Shown piece after piece: positions 61,030-64,000 of a stretch of 64,000 nt of DNA. The position numbers were made by a program, and so were the translations under genes. Under the pieces are notes generated by a model. That model searched no databases. It had not been told where the DNA came from and saw nothing but the letters and a program-made list of their open reading frames with translations. The DNA is from Thermincola ferriacetica (GTDB taxonomy: Bacteria; Bacillota; Thermincolia; Thermincolales; Thermincolaceae). The stretch's first letter is position 1. Each line of letters opens with the position of its first letter. Location of the stretch: the NCBI RefSeq assembly GCF_001263415.1, contig NZ_LGTE01000006.1, positions 62,001 through 126,000 of the forward strand, read 5' to 3'.

Positions 61030-62682
61030 TTGAAAAAAGCATTATCCTTAATTTTAGCGAGTTTTATGTTTTTTTTCACATTTTATTCCAGTGTATATGC
61101 AGCAACAGACGATGATGGAAAAAAAGAATTTTCAGTTTTAGCTGTTGGCGATTATGATTATTACAAGAATTTAACCTTTGAAGATGCCAACTATTTCGAT
61201 GATTATTTGCAGGATTCTTTAGGTTGGACAAAAATACAGTATGAGGTTGATCCTAATCCGGATGGCACTACGGATGCTTATAATCCAGTAGATAAAACAG
61301 CAGTTGGCGTAAGCCTTGGGGATTTTAAAGATTCCACTGATGGGATTATTCCTCAGGCTGATCAGGGAGATTTGCTTTACTTTATGGGACATGCTTATTC
61401 AGACCGGATGCTTTTAAAAGACGAATTAACTGACGTTCACTACACTGATATAGGAACTACTTATGATTCTAGTACATACTCCTCTAATTCAGCCTGGGAT
61501 GATGATTTAGAGTGGACAATTTTGGGTGCTTGCAGTATTGCTAACCGTAATTACGATGGTATTCAATGGGCAAAAACATTAATGGGTTCACCGAGAAGAG
61601 CCCATGGGATTTATGGATACCAAGCTTCATCTCCGTCATACCCTAACGATTATTACGTAGCTACAAAATTCTTTGCTAATGCAGCAGGAACCAGTCCCCA
61701 GACAATATGGAGTTCATGGATAAATGCTAACAACTATTACAATGCAACTAACTGGGGAGTTATAGAACACAGCGGTAACAGGGACTATCTTTGGGGGAAA
61801 GGTACAGTGACATCAGATACAACGGGTGCTCCGGTAATTTATCAATATCAATACGGTGACGATAGAGTTGAACTTTTAAGCAGTGCAAGCGTAGAGCTGA
61901 GCAATTCCAGTATCCAGACGTCAGATTTTACAAAAGTTAAATTGGTTGGCAGCTACAACACAACGGCACAAAAACTAGATGAAGAAGTTATAATTGACCA
62001 GTTTTATGCAGATGAACAAAAAAATCAAATTTACAAAATTAGAGATAAAAAAGGAGATCTTATTGTTGAGGGCCCCAAAGGAAGTAAATTAGAAATTTTA
62101 CACACTTCCGGTGCAATTAAATATTCAAGGGAAATTGTTGATGAAGTGGTCAACTTTGATTATATGGAAGCAAGAGCGATGGCAGACAAGTTTTTAGAAA
62201 CTCATGGTGGAAAACCGGCAGATGCTTTTGTTTGGAAGATTCGACCATTAGAAAAAAATTTATTAAACTTTGGCACTGACAGTGTAGATAAGAGTGAAAA
62301 AATAGGATATTTAGTGGAATACAAGCGCAAGGTAGATAATATTTTAGTTGACGGTTATAATGGAGATAGTATAAGAGTTTTGGTTGATAATCAGGGTGTA
62401 GCAAATATGCATAAATTATGGAGAAATATTGATAAAAACTTCAATAATGATAAAAAGCCTATTGTTACTCCTGAAATAGCCCAAACTGCTGCGATAAATA
62501 ATGTACATAAGATTTGGAAGGTTCCAGGTAAGGCTGATAATTCTATAAAAACTGATTTGGTTTACTTTAGCAAGTCTTTTATGCATGACCAAACTGTAAT
62601 GGAACCGGCTTGGCGGGTAGAAGTTGGAAAAGATTCATATATTTTTGTGAATGCTTATTCGGGTAAAATCGAAGATTATTAA
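61030..62682 (+). CDS. Secreted DUF6345-like protein with a possible His-Cys (clan CD) dyad
   Basis: A 550-residue exported protein. A signal peptide (KKALSLILASFMFFFTFYSS, cut near VYA) leads into a ~260-residue domain resembling DUF6345 proteins: VLAVGDYDYYKN, QGDLLYFMGHAYSDRM (His121), then EWTILGACSIANRNYDGIQW (Cys168), TLMGSPRRAHGIYGYQASSP. The hydrophobic-His-Gly/Ala and hydrophobic-Ala-Cys-Ser blocks resemble those of caspase/gingipain/CHAT peptidases. A PepSY-like C-terminus (~470-550, AWRVEVGKDSYIFVNAYSGK) follows. TTG start after AAAGGAGTGA. It lies between two agrD copies, so may be a quorum-sensing output. Proteolysis is unproven. Confidence 0.6.
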   Translation: MKKALSLILASFMFFFTFYSSVYAATDDDGKKEFSVLAVGDYDYYKNLTFEDANYFDDYLQDSLGWTKIQYEVDPNPDGTTDAYNPVDKTAVGVSLGDFKDSTDGIIPQADQGDLLYFMGHAYSDRMLLKDELTDVHYTDIGTTYDSSTYSSNSAWDDDLEWTILGACSIANRNYDGIQWAKTLMGSPRRAHGIYGYQASSPSYPNDYYVATKFFANAAGTSPQTIWSSWINANNYYNATNWGVIEHSGNRDYLWGKGTVTSDTTGAPVIYQYQYGDDRVELLSSASVELSNSSIQTSDFTKVKLVGSYNTTAQKLDEEVIIDQFYADEQKNQIYKIRDKKGDLIVEGPKGSKLEILHTSGAIKYSREIVDEVVNFDYMEARAMADKFLETHGGKPADAFVWKIRPLEKNLLNFGTDSVDKSEKIGYLVEYKRKVDNILVDGYNGDSIRVLVDNQGVANMHKLWRNIDKNFNNDKKPIVTPEIAQTAAINNVHKIWKVPGKADNSIKTDLVYFSKSFMHDQTVMEPAWRVEVGKDSYIFVNAYSGKIEDY

Positions 62683-62693
62683 ATGATAGATCG

Positions 62694-62715
62694 ATCGGCT
62701 CCTTTAGGAGCCGAT
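62694..62715 (+). terminator. Hairpin between the secreted protein and the lipoprotein
   Basis: ATCGGCTCC-TTTA-GGAGCCGAT, a perfect nine-base-pair stem without a T-run; it lies between the two genes and may reduce read-through. Confidence 0.55.
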
Positions 62716-62735
62716 TCTCCATGGAGGGATTCTGC

Positions 62736-63338
62736 TTGAGGAAATTAAAAGTTGAATTTTTGTTTATAATTATATTGTCGGCTATACTAACGAGCTTTTT
62801 GGGTTGTTCTACAACATCTTCCGATATGAATTTAGCCTCAAAGACAAAATTTGTCCCACCACCCCCTGACTATCTAACCATTTACGTTGAGGGGAAAAGA
62901 ATTGATCTTAAAAAAAATGACCCAAGGTTTAAAAACCTATCAGAAGAAATTACCCGCTTAACAAGAAACATAACCGATGGAGTCGGCGGAAACCGAACAT
63001 GGCGTCCCGCTGGTTTTGAGAATCAAATGGATTCAATAGCGTTGAAAGATACTGTAATAATACTTGCGCAATGGGAAAAAAAGCATAAAGTCAGCTTAAA
63101 ACAGAAAGAGATGACCCTGGGAGAACAGGGGTGGGAAGGTAGCCCCAGAGATCAGGAAGGTAATTTTGTGATTGAGACAGACGGGTTCATGGTGGAGATA
63201 TATGAAAAGAATTTAGATGCTCATTTAGGCTATAAACATTGGCTGACAAAAGAGAAATATTACTGGGCTGGTGCTACCGCAAACAACCTTGATGCCGAGA
63301 CTTTATTAAAAATTATAGAAAAAAATAAACATGATTAG
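62736..63338 (+). CDS. Lipoprotein of unknown function
   Basis: A 200-residue protein from TTG 62736 (GGAGGG seven bases upstream). Residues ~3-26 are a signal sequence ending in a lipobox SFLGC, so the Cys would be lipidated and the protein held on the outer face of the membrane. The mature part (PPPDYLTIYVEGKRIDLKKN, DPRFKNLSEEITRLTRNITD) does not match a family that I can name. It is cotranscribed with the preceding secreted protein. It has AT-rich codon use like its neighbour and unlike the 1-57 kb genes. Confidence 0.7.
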   Translation: MRKLKVEFLFIIILSAILTSFLGCSTTSSDMNLASKTKFVPPPPDYLTIYVEGKRIDLKKNDPRFKNLSEEITRLTRNITDGVGGNRTWRPAGFENQMDSIALKDTVIILAQWEKKHKVSLKQKEMTLGEQGWEGSPRDQEGNFVIETDGFMVEIYEKNLDAHLGYKHWLTKEKYYWAGATANNLDAETLLKIIEKNKHD

Positions 63339-63504
63339 ATGGTTTCTACCGAAAAATAGACATATAAAATGGCGAATTTCTCCAGTTTTCATAGAATAGC
63401 TTGAATTTTTATGCGTACGTTATTATGCGCTTTATTTTAAATCAATGGGTAACTTAAACAAGGCTTATGAATACAATCTAGTTCACTTATTTATAAATGA
63501 ATAC

Positions 63505-63773
63505 AATTATACAGACTAATGGGTGGAAGATTTTTGGTGATTTTGATGAACTAAAGAAGATGAGTACTCTACTATGGGCAGTTATATGAGTTTGAATAGC
63601 AGTTATTTTTTTTGATGCCACAAGGTTATCTTGTTAATTTAAGGTACATTAGGGAAGTAGTTTCTTCGGGTGGGACTTTTGAGATTTTATTAAAAACCGG
63701 AGATAAAGTTTTGTTGAGCCGGGAAAAAGAAAAAGAATTACGCGAGAAATTTAAATATAATTCGATGAATTAA
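63505..63773 (+). pseudogene. Decayed LytTR response-regulator 3' end
   Basis: Aligning with the regulator at 59.75 kb, traces begin around 63530 (GATTTTGATGAAC), with premature stops and frameshifts near 63611-63622 (TTTTTTGATGCCACAAGG in place of the FFRCHKG codons), then a readable stretch GYLVNLRYIREVV-SSGGTFE from ~63625. From 63675 to the stop at 63773 it is base-for-base identical to the functional copy. The upstream receiver domain is absent. The region 63339-63500 before it shows no gene; GAATACAAT occurs twice (63470, 63499). Confidence 0.7.
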
Positions 63774-63803
63774 AAATAGCCGTTTCTAATACGGTTATTT
63801 TTT
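63774..63803 (+). terminator. Terminator, second copy
   Basis: Exact duplicate of the stem-loop and T-run at 60476-60505. Confidence 0.8.
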
Positions 63804-63827
63804 GTGGTTAAAAAAGAGGCAAAATTC

Positions 63828-63856
63828 TTAACAATTACCCATTCAAGGCCTAATAT
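63828..63856 (+). promoter_or_regulatory. SigA-type promoter of agrD copy 2
   Basis: TTAACA, 17 bases, TAATAT. It differs from copy 1 only in the -10 (TATTAT there); both are five of six to consensus-like boxes. Confidence 0.55.
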
Positions 63857-63871
63857 GACCCGTTTAATTAT

Positions 63872-63890
63872 AACTGGTAGAAAAGACCAG
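63872..63890 (+). promoter_or_regulatory. agrD leader hairpin, copy 2
   Basis: CTGGT, loop AGAAAAG, ACCAG. The T-A pair next to the stem base in copy 1 is replaced by C-G here, keeping the pairing. Confidence 0.5.
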
Positions 63891-63940
63891 CAAAATTTGA
63901 TAAAAAAAGTTAAGAAGAAGTGAATTGGGAGGTGAACGAG

Positions 63941-64000
63941 ATGTTCAGGCTGCCAAAGACGATGATTTTACGTTTTGCTTCGGCGGTACTGTTGTTTGTA
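63941..64000 (+). CDS. agrD: Second AgrD-like propeptide, 3' end outside window
   Basis: The first 20 codons are identical in every base to agrD copy 1 (MFRLPKTMILRFASAVLLFV), with ribosome site GGGAGGTG before ATG. The window ends before the Cys and ring residues, so whether it makes the same or a different autoinducer cannot be seen. It lies 3297 bases downstream of copy 1 with its own terminator, promoter and leader hairpin. Confidence 0.8.
   Translation, partial: MFRLPKTMILRFASAVLLFV

Noticed and set aside
1-64000. CRISPR arrays, tRNA, rRNA and transposases
   Set aside because: No regularly spaced repeats, no tRNA-like cloverleaf, no rRNA motifs and no recognisable transposase or integrase were found.

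Overview
The window looks like chromosome from an anaerobic, motile, low-to-mid GC Firmicute, most likely a clostridial (Peptococcaceae-like) lineage. The grounds are the gene content (DegS/DegU, ComFA/ComFC, CsrA/FliW, AgrB/AgrD, YetF and YitT families), Gram-positive ribosome binding sites, frequent TTG/GTG starts, and class I cyclic-di-GMP riboswitches. All recognisable genes lie on the + strand. No rRNA, tRNA, CRISPR array or transposase was seen.

Layout. 1-4.7 kb: envelope genes (3' end of murJ, fabZ, a TagO/WecA-type transferase, a YetF protein, a phosphohexomutase). 4.8-6.6 kb: degS-degU. 6.7-15.5 kb: a Gram-positive Tad (Flp) pilus locus with a c-di-GMP-I riboswitch in front of the pilin. 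15.8-18.8 kb: two GGDEF diguanylate cyclases. 18.8-29.7 kb: comFA-comFC-yvyF-flgM-flgN-flgK-flgL-DUF6470-fliW-csrA-flagellin-flaG-fliD. 29.8-40.8 kb: a small winged-helix regulator, two Maf-type (DUF115) flagellin glycosyltransferases and a near-complete legionaminic acid pathway. 40.9-43.0 kb: fliS-fliT, a cold shock gene, hpf. 43.2-47.3 kb: an unknown protein, a structured RNA carrying a tiny ORF, and two HD-GYP genes, the second with an in-frame TGA. 47.5-54.6 kb: secA, motAB, an HD+GGDEF protein and prfB (with its programmed frameshift). 54.7-57.3 kb: a YitT protein and a split transketolase. 57.4-64 kb: an Agr-type quorum-sensing locus headed by a second c-di-GMP-I riboswitch, followed by two secreted proteins and a second, partly decayed RR/agrD copy running off the window.

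The backbone order tagO ... degS-degU ... comFA-comFC-yvyF-flgMNKL-(yviE)-fliW-csrA-hag-flaG-fliD-fliS-fliT-hpf-secA-prfB matches the Bacillus subtilis chromosome as I know it. The Tad locus, the sugar locus, the HD-GYP pair and motAB look like insertions into that ancestral order.

Functionally the window is about the motile-to-sessile decision. It has flagella with sugar-modified flagellin and post-transcriptional FliW/CsrA control, Tad pili, several c-di-GMP enzymes and two c-di-GMP riboswitches. One riboswitch sits before the pilin and one before the quorum-sensing operon. The most interesting region is the last 6.5 kb: an agr system apparently gated by c-di-GMP, a kinase split into a membrane protein plus an HK, duplicated autoinducer genes with a covarying leader hairpin, and a secreted protein with a possible caspase/gingipain-like His-Cys pair.
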